Shown piece by piece: positions 7,551 through 13,672 of a stretch of DNA of 13,672 nucleotides. Made by a program: the position numbers and the translations under genes. Below the pieces are notes generated by a model. The model saw only the letters and a list, made by a program, of their open reading frames with translations, made no database searches and was not told where the DNA came from. This DNA comes from an uncultured Clostridium sp. GTDB taxonomy: Bacteria; Bacillota; Clostridia; Christensenellales; CAG-138. Position 1 is the first letter of the stretch; every line of letters starts with the position of its first letter. The DNA is taken from contig UQNF01000045.1 of assembly GCA_900542285.1 (NCBI GenBank), forward strand, positions 1 through 13,672, read 5' to 3'.

Positions 7551-7590
7551 ACCGCCGTGGGTAGCCTCCTCCACCTGCGGCGGTATTCTT
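7551..7590 (+). terminator. Probable terminator after the dockerin protein gene
   Basis: ACCGCCG (7551-7557) pairs with CGGCGGT (7578-7584), with a possible inner GTGG/CCAC extension. The tail ATTCTTGT is only moderately T-rich. It lies about 50 nt after the stop and before the next promoter. Confidence 0.45.
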
Positions 7591-7681
7591 GTACTCGAAC
7601 TTAGCCAAGAACCATCCCGGTATGGATTTCAAAATAATTCTGCTTCATCATTTCGAATATAGTTACATGAAAACTTTACTA

Positions 7682-7710
7682 TTGAACGCATAATTGAAGT
7701 TTGATATAAT
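7682..7710 (+). promoter_or_regulatory. SigA promoter of the PHP phosphatase operon
   Basis: TATAAT (7705-7710) has a TG extension (TGATATAAT) and a -35 TTGAAC (7682-7687) at 17 bp. Transcription would begin near 7717. An in-frame start at 7694 therefore lies inside the promoter and is excluded. Confidence 0.75.
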
Positions 7711-7738
7711 TATACACACGAGAGCATTTGGAGGCAGT

Positions 7739-8530
7739 ATGATAGATATTCACAGCCATATCCTATACGGCGTTGACGATGGAGCGGAGGATTTCATCGA
7801 CTCTCGAGAAATGCTGAGGATTGCGGAGGAGAGCGGAGTGACCGACATCATCGCAACTCCGCATAGCTATCCGGGCATGTATGATAATTATAACGGAAAG
7901 ACACTTGCTTCACGGTTTGACAGGCTCGACCGTCATATTCGCGCGATAAATTCTCCGGTGCAGGTTCACAGGGGAATGGAGGTCTATGCGGACGACAATG
8001 TATTGGGACGCTTTGACAGCGGAAGACTTATGACGCTCGCCGGCAGTCACTATTTGCTTATCGAATGTGCCTTCAACGAGAATCCAATCTTTATGACCTA
8101 CATCCTAAGATCGCTGCGCGAACGCAGGATACATCCGATAGTTGCGCACCCCGAACGCTATTATTTTATCAATGACCGAATGGATATAGCCCTCGACTGG
8201 GTGGATATGGGCTGCTCGCTTCAGCTCAACGCCGGGTCGATAACGGGTTATTTCGGAAGGGAGAGCATGGAAACGGCTTTTGCGCTGCTCAGAGAGGGCG
8301 CGGTGCAGTTCATTGCCAGTGACTCTCACGGCGCAATCACACGCACGCCGGAGCTTGCGCAGGCGTATGAGCGCGTCGGAGCGCAGTTCTCGTTTAAGTA
8401 TGCGCAGCTCCTTTTTACCGATAATCCCGGCAATGTGATAGCGGACAGGGGATTGGAGTTCCCAATCGTGGATAGGGGTGAAAGACCTGACGATTTCTTC
8501 ATAAGCGATGATGAGTATTGGGATCAATGA
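7739..8530 (+). CDS. CpsB/YwqE-family PHP-domain protein-tyrosine phosphatase
   Basis: A 263-residue cytoplasmic metalloenzyme of the PHP superfamily. Family members use a cluster of Mn/Fe-type metals to remove phosphate from tyrosine on BY-kinases that control exopolysaccharide synthesis. Metal ligands are visible in the expected order: DIHSH (His5, His7), VDDGA (13-16), ATPH (His42), GMEVY (Glu81), AHPERY (His137) and SDSH (Asp195, His197). Length matches the family. The start is set by GGAGG at 7730-7734, though its 4-nt spacing is short. It is the first gene of an operon with the next gene (ATGA overlap). No tyrosine kinase, Wzz-like or glycosyltransferase gene is nearby, which is unusual, so its substrate here is unknown and a different phosphoesterase role is possible. 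Confidence 0.9.
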   Translation: MIDIHSHILYGVDDGAEDFIDSREMLRIAEESGVTDIIATPHSYPGMYDNYNGKTLASRFDRLDRHIRAINSPVQVHRGMEVYADDNVLGRFDSGRLMTLAGSHYLLIECAFNENPIFMTYILRSLRERRIHPIVAHPERYYFINDRMDIALDWVDMGCSLQLNAGSITGYFGRESMETAFALLREGAVQFIASDSHGAITRTPELAQAYERVGAQFSFKYAQLLFTDNPGNVIADRGLEFPIVDRGERPDDFFISDDEYWDQ

Positions 8531-9294
8531 TGCTTGAATACAGCGACAGCGGCGCAAAGCTTAGATTTTTCAACGCCTGCGAGACCGCAAGGGCGTATAC
8601 CGGCGGCATGGGTATTGGCACTCTGAATGAGAAGCAGCTCCACTGCGCCATAAAGTTTTTTATCGAACCCGACAGCGCCTGCCATGAGGTCAGGATAGGA
8701 AGGAACGTTGCCGATGTCAGAAATGAGCATGGAATTTTCGAAGTTCAAACCCGCGCTTTCAACGCAATGCGGAAAAAACTTGCAGATTTTCTTAAGATCG
8801 ATGCCGTTACGAGCGTCCACCCAATTCCGGCGCAAAAGCGAATTTTCAAGCTGGACGAGAAGAGCGGAGAACTCTCGACTCCAAGGAAAAGTCCCAAGCG
8901 CGGTACGGCTTATGATGTCTTCCCGGAGCTGTATAAGCTCGGTGAACTGATAAACAGTCCGAATTTCAGACTTCTGATTCTGCTGATCAACATGGACGAG
9001 TATCGGCTGGTCGGCGGCAGGACGGGACGCAAGGGCTATGTTCGCTTCGACAGACTTCCTGTGGAACTTGTAAACACCGTATATCTCTCGGAACCAACGG
9101 ACTATTTGCAGCTTCTTCCCAAAGAACTGCCGCAGCAATTTACCACTCGGGATCTGTCGGTAAGTGCGCATATACCGCTGCCCATCGCTCAGACAACACT
9201 TCTGGTGCTCAAACGCCTTGGCGTTGTCAGCTGCATTGGCAAGTCGGGCAGGCTGAATCTATATAATGTGGAAACAAAAACGCCCGAGCAGTGA
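8527..9294 (+). CDS. Conserved hypothetical protein with a PD-(D/E)XK-like nuclease motif
   Basis: A 255-residue soluble protein. It resembles a conserved but uncharacterised Firmicutes family (from memory, DUF8091). Near the N-terminus it reads GIGTLNEKQLH (29-39, Glu35), HEVRIGRNVADV (Glu54, Asp63), then GIFEVQTR (Glu72-x-Gln74). The spacing of Glu35, Asp63 and ExQ is like the PD-(D/E)XK nuclease core with Gln replacing Lys, a change known in active members. The following FNAMRKKLADFL and HPIPAQKRI fit the same fold. The C-terminal 90 residues (QFTTRDLSVSAHIPLPIAQTTLLVLKRLGVV) look like a winged helix. ATG at 8527 overlaps the upstream stop as ATGA, implying translational coupling; TTG 8518 and ATG 8530 are alternatives. 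Function is unknown; nuclease activity is inference only. Confidence 0.7.
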   Translation: MMLEYSDSGAKLRFFNACETARAYTGGMGIGTLNEKQLHCAIKFFIEPDSACHEVRIGRNVADVRNEHGIFEVQTRAFNAMRKKLADFLKIDAVTSVHPIPAQKRIFKLDEKSGELSTPRKSPKRGTAYDVFPELYKLGELINSPNFRLLILLINMDEYRLVGGRTGRKGYVRFDRLPVELVNTVYLSEPTDYLQLLPKELPQQFTTRDLSVSAHIPLPIAQTTLLVLKRLGVVSCIGKSGRLNLYNVETKTPEQ

Positions 9295-9307
9295 AAATGC
9301 CCGGGCG
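9271..9307 (-). terminator. Rho-independent terminator of sigK, nested in the end of the convergent gene
   Basis: CGCCCG (9281-9286) and GCA (9288-9290) pair with TGC (9298-9300) and CGGGCG (9302-9307) around a 7-nt loop, with one mismatch. On the minus strand the stem is followed by TTTTTGTTTC (9280-9271), a classic U tract. On the plus strand the tail is CATTCTAT, so it may also end the PHP operon. The 5' arm overlaps the last codons and stop of the hypothetical gene. Confidence 0.75.
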
Positions 9308-9381
9308 CATTCTATGCTATTATGAATCATTGCCGATTCGGCGGTTAAAGCAATCATCCGCAAGCGATGCAGAACTCAAGC

Positions 9382-9756
9382 TCAACAAGAGGTCACGCCA
9401 TGGGACAGCATATAAGCATTAAGCTTTTTCAGTGCTCGCTTTTCGATCCTGGACACATATGACCTTGATATTCCAAGAAGCTCACCGATTTCCCTCTGAG
9501 CGTAGACCCTGCTGCCGAACAGTCCGTAACGCATTATTATTACCTTCTTTTCCCTAACGGTAAGTGCATCATTGACTGCATTCCGAAGCAGAGCGTGCTC
9601 TTCATGCCTCTGCGCTTTCTCGCATACGTCGTCATCGCTCGACAGCACATCCGCAAGTGTTATCTCGTTCCCATCCCTGTCCACTCCGATGGGGTCCGTC
9701 AGCGGGACCTCGCCGCGCTGCTTGCGCTCCGCGCGTATGGACATTAGTATCTCATT
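9382..9756 (-). pseudogene. sigK: 3' half of sporulation sigma factor sigK (SpoIIIC-like), split by a skin-type element
   Basis: Encodes about 124 residues matching the C-terminal half of SigK, the late mother-cell sigma factor. From NEILMSIRA the homology runs through DPIGVDRDGNEITLADVL, REKKVIIMRYGL and the region 4 helix-turn-helix AQREIGELLGISRSYVSRIEKRAL. These strings separate it from SigE. Regions 1.2-2.4, needed for core and -10 binding, are absent. Codons upstream of AAT at 9756 (encoding MQQKRIGAKIA) do not look like SigK and overlap the recombinase gene. The break falls in the IENEILM region, where skin elements interrupt sigK in Bacillus subtilis. So this is not random decay but probably one half of a gene rebuilt by excision during sporulation. 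It ends at a strong terminator (9307-9271). Confidence 0.88.
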
Positions 9757-9757
9757 T
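9752..9757 (-). other. Putative recombination core (AATGA) at the sigK/element junction
   Basis: On the minus strand AAATGA (9757-9752) marks the exact point where recombinase sequence gives way to sigK homology. AATGA is, as I recall, the short core shared by the two skin junctions in Bacillus subtilis. Here it also supplies the recombinase stop codon TGA. The partner site at the other sigK half lies outside the window. Confidence 0.65.
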
Positions 9758-11578
9758 GCTATCTTCGCCCCAATGCGTTTTTGCTGCATTGCGGGGCTCA
9801 GTATTTATCAAGCAATCCTCCTCCGTGTCATCGCACCCGTAATCCATATCCACGAAGCTATCCGGTTCATCGGTGTCATCATCAGTACATGAATCGCCGT
9901 AAAGACCGGACATGTCCGGAAAATCAATATCATCATCTTGCACACCGAACAGAACGATATGAACATTGACTCCGTCCCAGACCACCTTGCGCACGATAGT
10001 GCGTATGGCGGCGCGTTTCTGCTGAATGGTCATTGCATCGATTCCGTCTTTGAATGCAGTCAATAGCTGACGCATTACATCAAACTCAATATCGCTGAGT
10101 GTGTGCTGAGAAGTCAGTCCTTCCAATTCCTGAATACGGGAGGCTAACGAAGTACACTCCGAACCAAGCTGTTCAATTCGCTTTGCCACACGGTTTCTGG
10201 CAATACAATCATTCAGATCAGCAAGTGAATCTACAAGTCCATCCAGTTTCTTTTCAAGATCGACCTTTTTTTGACGCATGGCGGCAAGCTGTTCTTCATA
10301 GTCCGCTCTGTTTCCGGTATAGAATTTGCGGCTCTGCTCCAGCTGGCTGATAAATGTTCCGTTATCTTCCGCAAGCATTTTGATCTGCTCGATTATCGCC
10401 ATATCAATGGTGTTTCCATTGACATTTTTGCTATTGCAGACTGCCCGCTGGCTTCGCTCCTTCATCTTGCACACATAGGTGTAGATTGGTTTGCCATCTG
10501 CAGTCATGCGCTTGCTGAGCTTCGGATACATTCGGCTTCCGCATTTGCAATACAGCAGTCCGGTCAGCAGGGCTTCGTTACTGCGGGGTTTACGGTATGC
10601 TTTGGATTTGTTGCGTTCCAGCGATTCCTGAATTTTAATCCAAGCCTTTCCGGGAATGATGCCCGGGTGCAGACCGACAGCAACGATCCATTCACTTGGC
10701 GGCAGGTATTCGGTGGTCTTTCCTTTTTCCTGGTTCGTGCGGTTATAGGCCATAATACCATGAACGCCGTCAAAAGCACTTATGTCAGAAAACAAATCCG
10801 CATCAACTTTCACAAAATAGTCATAAGCGTCTTGGTCAGCAATAACATAGACCGGATTCTGCAAAATCGCCTTAATGGAAAAACGAGTGAAATATCTGTC
10901 GTTCTTTGTTTTGATGCCTCGTTTCATCAGTTCTGATTCGGTAATTGTCAGCGAATCTGTTTCTGCATATAAATCATAGATCGTTTTGACTATGTCCGCT
11001 TCTTCAGGAATGAGTTTCAGCTTGCAGGCCCTCTTTGTTTTGCCGTCCACGGCTACAGTTTTTACGCTTTCCGAAGCATATCCGGTCGGCGTCACTCCGC
11101 CAAGCCATCTGCCGGTCTTTGCCAGTTCGTGCATATTGTCACGGATACGCTCGGCAATCGTTTCACGTTCCAGCTGCGAGAACACTGAGGCAATATACAT
11201 CATGGCACGTCCCATGGGAGAGCAGGTATCGAACTGCTCCTTGATGGAAACAAAAGAAATATCCAGCCGCGCCAGTTCATCGATAAGACCGGCAAAATCG
11301 CTGATGTTTCGGCTGATACGGTCAAGACGATAGACGATGATTGCCTTGAACCTTCGCTTTCCGGCATCTTCCATCATCTTCTTGAAGTCCGGGCGGTTCA
11401 GATTGCCGCCGGAATAACCTTCGTCTTCATACACGATAATTCTATCAAGCGCAGCATCTCCAAAATGCGTGCGTACATATTCTTTACAGAGATCGACCTG
11501 ATTGCCGATGCTTTCACCCTTTCCGGTAAATCTTGATTTTCGTGAATAAATCGCTATGCAGTCATCGTTTCTTCGCAT
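9752..11578 (-). CDS. Large serine recombinase, skin-element type (SpoIVCA-like)
   Basis: A 608-residue DNA recombinase. The N-terminal resolvase domain (about 6-155) has the catalytic Ser15 in IYSRKS, the active-site run YRLDRISRN (Asp86, Arg87, Arg90) and the helix SQLERETIAERIRDNM. A recombinase domain follows (160-320), then a zinc ribbon with Cys344, Cys346, Cys370 and Cys381, and a coiled coil at about 420-490 that in this family controls directionality. The last 60 residues are strongly acidic. The start has AAGGGGG about 9 nt upstream. The gene runs right up to the sigK 3' half on the same strand and its stop overlaps the presumed crossover core. By analogy with SpoIVCA it would excise the element to restore sigK; a separate excision factor, if any, is not in view. 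A general conjugative-element recombinase captured here is less likely. Confidence 0.93.
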   Translation of the reverse strand: MRRNDDCIAIYSRKSRFTGKGESIGNQVDLCKEYVRTHFGDAALDRIIVYEDEGYSGGNLNRPDFKKMMEDAGKRRFKAIIVYRLDRISRNISDFAGLIDELARLDISFVSIKEQFDTCSPMGRAMMYIASVFSQLERETIAERIRDNMHELAKTGRWLGGVTPTGYASESVKTVAVDGKTKRACKLKLIPEEADIVKTIYDLYAETDSLTITESELMKRGIKTKNDRYFTRFSIKAILQNPVYVIADQDAYDYFVKVDADLFSDISAFDGVHGIMAYNRTNQEKGKTTEYLPPSEWIVAVGLHPGIIPGKAWIKIQESLERNKSKAYRKPRSNEALLTGLLYCKCGSRMYPKLSKRMTADGKPIYTYVCKMKERSQRAVCNSKNVNGNTIDMAIIEQIKMLAEDNGTFISQLEQSRKFYTGNRADYEEQLAAMRQKKVDLEKKLDGLVDSLADLNDCIARNRVAKRIEQLGSECTSLASRIQELEGLTSQHTLSDIEFDVMRQLLTAFKDGIDAMTIQQKRAAIRTIVRKVVWDGVNVHIVLFGVQDDDIDFPDMSGLYGDSCTDDDTDEPDSFVDMDYGCDDTEEDCLINTEPRNAAKTHWGEDSK

Positions 11579-11620
11579 CCGGTTGTCCCCCTTGCATCGT
11601 TAAGTTATGTTCTGAATACG

Positions 11621-11649
11621 ATTATATCATAGAGAATTATCAAAGTAAA
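11621..11649 (-). promoter_or_regulatory. Promoter of the recombinase gene, extended -10
   Basis: On the minus strand TTTACT (11649-11644) and TATAAT (11626-11621) are 17 bp apart, with TG before the -10 box. It looks like a SigA promoter. I see no SigE/SigK-type boxes nearby, so sporulation-specific expression is not evident at this position. Confidence 0.65.
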
Positions 11650-11720
11650 CATAGATCGGATGAAAGAAATTAAAAACAACCCTTAAGTGGGCAACCGGTC
11701 AACGCCTTTCGCAATAAAGG

Positions 11721-11756
11721 GAAAACAAAAGCGACCAACCTGTTATGGCTGATCGC
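11721..11756 (-). terminator. Minus-strand terminator upstream of the recombinase promoter
   Basis: Positions 11731-11740 pair with 11747-11756 (GCGA/TCGC, CA/TG, CC/GG; two mismatches) around a 6-nt loop. On the minus strand the stem is followed by TTTTGTTTTC (11730-11721). It would stop transcription arriving from the right and insulate the recombinase. No intact minus-strand gene ends here within the window; a short frame reading AVYEKFGFQRLAYRNN (11808-11761) just before it may be the tail of a lost gene. Confidence 0.6.
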
Positions 11757-11857
11757 CTCGGCACTGTTTTCCTTAAGTTATTGCGGTACGCTAAACGTTG
11801 AAATCCAAATTTCTCATAAACTGCACCGAAAATGAATGAAAAATCAGGTAGTCATAA

Positions 11858-13672
11858 ACTGAAGTTTCGGTTTCATACAGTAACGCTGCATGCAGCAGTC
11901 GAATACTTCTTGCCGCGTTCAACACAGGAGACAGAAATATCACTCAGTTGGCCGCAGTATCCAAGACACAGAGCTCCATCTTTAATCTTCTGGAAGATCA
12001 CGGTTTCGAACAGCGCAGCTGGACAGCCGTCAATGCATCCTTTGTTACGACTTATGCATATACCGGCAAGTACAGCGCAAAGCTTAGCTCTTCCGGCGGA
12101 AATGCATATGTGACCACCACCGCCTCGGTGACATCCGGGCAGGTATATACGCTCTCGGCATATTTCACGGGCGGAGTCAACGCAAAGCTCCAGGTGCTTG
12201 ACGCTTCAGGGACGGTTATAGCGGAAAGCGATCCCGTTCAGACCCCCGGAACCACCGGTACCGACTGGTCAAGAGGCGTTGTATCGTTCACTCCGGAGAC
12301 AAGCACGGTGACAGTGAAGCTCCTTGCGCCCTCCGGTAACGGAACTATTTATGCAGATGCCGTACAGCTTGAGGCAGGCCAAACTCCAAATCGCTACAAC
12401 ATGCTTGAAAACTCGGATTTCAGCGACGGCCTGACTCACTATACCACAAATAACCTTGAAAGCGATGACAAGGTAATAACCGGATCGCATTCTTCACATC
12501 CCGAAGCCTTTTCTGCCAAGGTCTTCAGATTTGAAGGCAATCCCAAAAAAGTAAAGAGCATTTCACAGACCATAACGGTAAGCGGCAAGAAGGGTGACAG
12601 CTACTCCTTTGGAGGATGGATACGCACCGAAGCCCCTGCATACGTCGAAGGCTATAACAGCAACGATGAGATAAACCTGATAACGATCAGCGTCGAGTTC
12701 ATCGATTCCAGCGGAAACACCGTGGGAGACGCCAGTGTGGCACGCTTTGACGCCAATACGACCGACTGGCAGTTTGCATGCAGCTCTGCTGTTGCGTCTG
12801 CAGCGTATTCAAAGATAAGAATAAGCGTGACCTTCACGAATGGACGAAATAAGGTCTATGCAGATGGACTACAGCTGTATAAGGAAACGTTCTCACAGGC
12901 ATATTCCTATGACGAGGACGGCAACCTCGTAAGCTCTGTCTCCCTAATAGGACAGGAGCCTAAGCTGACCTATGACAGCAGCAATAACGTAACATCCTCG
13001 ATCGATGCGCTGGACAACGAAACGACCTATACCTATGACGGAAATCATAATCTGCTTACCTCGACCAGCCCCAGCGGGATATTGACTACCAATGTCTATG
13101 ACGCAAACGGCAATGTGACCGAGACGAGGCTGGGAAGCAGCACGACATATATCCGTTCGCAGACAACATATGATTCCGCATCCGCCCTCGCAACGGCAGT
13201 CACGGACGCAAGGGGTAACTCTGTCACATATACCTACGACAGCAATACAAGGCAGCAGACCACAATAACCGATGCAAGGGGCAACACGAGCACCTACAGC
13301 TATGGGAATGCGGCTTCCATGCTGCGCCTTGCAAGCCTGACCGGCACCGGCGTTGGCACGGTGAGCTATGGTTACGATTCCTACGGCAGGCTCAATAGCA
13401 TAACCCGCGGCAGCACTGCATACAATTTCACCTACGATGAGTGGGGAAGAACTGTAAGCACCAAGGTTGGAGATACCGCGCTCTCCACCAATGTCTACGA
13501 TGAATACAACAGGCTCATCAGGGTTCAGTATGCGAACGGTTCGGTTATCTACTACTTCTATGATTCGCTTGACCGCGTTTCGGGTATAGCCAAGGGCGAT
13601 GCGACCAAGAGCTGGATGGCCTATGGGTTCGTCTATGACGGCGAGGGCAATCTCTACGAGCTGCGGAATTAT
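11858..13672 (+). CDS. RHS/YD-repeat protein, lacking its N-terminus and running off the window
   Basis: An uninterrupted plus-strand frame of 605 codons, open from the TAA at 11855-11857 to the window edge. The recognisable part begins about 11908 (LAAFNTGDRN, then QLAAVSKTQSSIFNLLEDHGFE). Two carbohydrate-binding-like beta-sandwiches follow: 11985-12400, ending IYADAVQLEAG, and 12401-12890, ending VYADGLQLYKE. From 12899 there are YD repeats (YSYDEDGNLVSS, YTYDGNHNLLTS, VYDANGNVTETR, YGYDSYGRLNSI, FTYDEWGRTVS, VYDEYNRLIR, FVYDGEGNLYEL). Intact RHS proteins carry a signal peptide and further N-terminal regions and form a shell around a C-terminal toxin or adhesin tip. Here there is no start, ribosome binding site or promoter; the first in-frame ATG is at 12401. 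It is therefore a 5'-truncated fragment or the 3' part of a rearranged gene. The C-terminal tip lies outside the window. Confidence 0.82.

Noticed and set aside
8105..9171. Minus-strand frames 8105-8557 and 8524-9171
   Set aside because: They are antisense to the PHP phosphatase and the coupled hypothetical gene, which have clear motifs, promoter and coupling.
11831..11839. AATGAATGA at 11831 as the right-hand att site of a minimal recombinase-only element
   Set aside because: It is inverted relative to the AATGA at the sigK junction, so it would support inversion rather than excision, and no sigK 5' half adjoins it. A 5-base match is expected by chance.
1..13672. CRISPR arrays, insertion sequences with terminal repeats, rRNA genes
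   Set aside because: No short regularly spaced direct repeats, no transposase, and no rRNA-like sequence were seen. The only recombination gene is the large serine recombinase.

Overview
The window looks like chromosome of a low-to-mid GC, spore-forming, gut-type Clostridia, plausibly Oscillospiraceae/Ruminococcaceae. Evidence: strong SigA-type promoters, several with a TG-extended -10; AGGAGG-type ribosome binding sites; a secreted protein ending in a type I dockerin; a CpsB/YwqE-type PHP phosphatase; and the 3' half of the sporulation sigma factor sigK. The species is inferred, not proven.

Layout. (1) 1-55: end of a tRNA-Val(UAC) gene on the minus strand with a near-perfect promoter. (2) 291-1541: a lipoprotein serpin with an inhibitory-type hinge, followed by an 18-bp hairpin shared with the convergent gene. 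(3) 1787-7498: a divergent pair, an ArsR-type winged-helix regulator with a long unrecognised N-terminal part (minus) and a 1392-residue exported dockerin protein built from duplicated beta modules (plus). The 400-bp gap between them holds two facing promoters, a 16-bp palindrome and other repeats, so the regulator very likely controls itself and the dockerin gene. (4) 7739-9294: a two-gene operon with an ATGA overlap, a PHP-family phosphatase and a conserved hypothetical protein with a PD-(D/E)XK-like motif. (5) 9382-11578, minus strand: the 3' half of sigK, directly abutted by a 608-residue large serine recombinase. The recombinase stop codon lies in the same AATGA at which the sigK homology begins. 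This is the junction expected of a skin-type element interrupting sigK. (6) 11579-11857: recombinase promoter and a minus-strand terminator. (7) 11858 to the end: a plus-strand RHS/YD-repeat protein open to the window edge but lacking an N-terminus, start codon and ribosome binding site.

How the parts relate. The serpin and the dockerin protein suggest a cell-surface or cellulosome-like lifestyle; clostridial serpins are known to guard extracellular complexes against proteases, but here the serpin carries a lipid anchor and no dockerin. The sigK/recombinase pair suggests that functional sigK is made only after excision of the element, as in Bacillus subtilis and Clostridioides difficile. The 5' half of sigK is not in this window, so the RHS fragment may be cargo of the element or may lie beside an older breakpoint.
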